Of a stretch of DNA of 60,000 bases, positions 59,415 to 60,000 are shown piece by piece (positions within the stretch are counted from its first letter, which is position 1; each line of letters begins with the position of its first letter). The notes beneath the pieces are model-generated. The model was given only the letters and a program-made list of their open reading frames with translations. It ran no database searches and was not told the origin of the DNA. Where the stretch lies: contig NC_088322.1 of the NCBI RefSeq assembly GCF_910592395.1, forward strand, positions 11,529,431 through 11,589,430, written 5' to 3'. A program made the translations under genes and the position numbers. Origin of the DNA: Lineus longissimus. Its lineage: Eukaryota > Nemertea > Pilidiophora > Heteronemertea > Lineidae.

Positions 59415-60000
59415 CTGAAAGAAGCAAAACTATCAGTGTTTTGATACCTCTCAAAATGTTACAATCTCCAGGGATCGAATTTATCAGAATCTCAGCGGCA
59501 TCGAAGGCAATTGCCTCTGAAGCCCTCCCCCTGCTGCCTTGATGCACTGCAGATTTATTCCACCACAAAGGCAACTACGGTAATCAAACCAGCAAAAGGG
59601 CCGTTACAAGCACATTTCAATTCAAGGTCTGAATCTCTGAAAGTCATTTCATGTTCTAATCCTTTCATAAGTATGCTGGTATCATGAGTTGTTCCCATTC
59701 ATTGTCAAAATCACGCTGAAAAATCAAGCAAAAAAATTGGAAAATATGTACCGGTAACGGATACTTGTAATGCATATTTCCCTCAACCTTACAGTCCTGA
59801 CTCAGTACATGTTGTAACTGCACACAATGCAGCAGAAGGCTGGCATATGAACTCACTAGCCCTGGATGACCTTCCTGGTTGACAATTTACATTCCTATTC
59901 CGAGACTTATTCATATCGGAAACTATAAATACAATGACGAAACCGTTTTATTTCATAAACTCACAAATTACAAAGAGCGCACTCATACATATCACACTGA
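59415..60000. other. Hyccin 5'UTR intron
   Basis: Upstream of the start exon on the minus strand. The acceptor tract is clear at 59415-59430; no earlier exon, TATA box or CpG island was seen before the window ends. Confidence 0.5.

Overview
The window reads as nuclear DNA of a metazoan, most likely a marine invertebrate. It is AT-rich and intron-dominated, with short exons bounded by GT/AG sites, long introns, minisatellites, fold-back elements, a CR1/L2-type LINE tail and tRNA- and 5S-like SINEs. No bacterial-style operon, CRISPR array or viral gene is visible. I cannot name the species. The protein families fit a lophotrochozoan or a non-vertebrate deuterostome.

The main gene runs on the minus strand and is a hyccin (FAM126/HYCC) gene, recognised from three phase-0 exons. 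The start exon is at 59348-59414, the second at 48747-48851 and the third at 33597-33731, which carries the family hallmark PVCHQLFEFYRS. Intron 1 is about 10.5 kb and the next about 15 kb. Later exons, including the expected LLLGVYN exon, were not found and probably lie below coordinate 1 or were missed. Two features are unusual. Downstream of exon 3 lie two tandem partial copies of that exon, each keeping the reading frame and a GTAAGT donor. A 39-nt in-frame candidate microexon (44118-44156) sits between exons 2 and 3.

Nested inside intron 1, on the plus strand, is a second gene (55904-56857). It encodes a 317-residue single-pass type II membrane protein with a coiled-coil stem and a LicD/fukutin-type nucleotidyltransferase-like domain (WDDDID).

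The remaining sequence is intronic or intergenic. Roughly 1-31 kb has no gene I can support; it holds a 39-bp inverted-repeat element (5.1-5.5 kb), a near-perfect 99-bp-arm hairpin (19.9 kb), a 620-bp TIR element (21.1-21.8 kb) and small tandem duplications. From 31 to 49 kb there is a three-copy dispersed repeat, an exon-like plus-strand fragment (32.8 kb), the LINE 3' end (35.0-35.3 kb), a field of AGGTCA-like half-sites (43.6-43.9 kb), a 133-bp minisatellite (45.5-46.1 kb) and a 66-bp minisatellite open on both strands (48.2-48.6 kb). From 49 to 60 kb there are SINE copies, the nested LicD gene, a GC-rich inverted-repeat element (58.0-58.6 kb) and the hyccin start exon.

The two recognised genes have no known shared pathway. 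Hyccin belongs to the plasma-membrane PI4-kinase complex, and the LicD protein is predicted to act in the Golgi lumen. Their link here is positional only.
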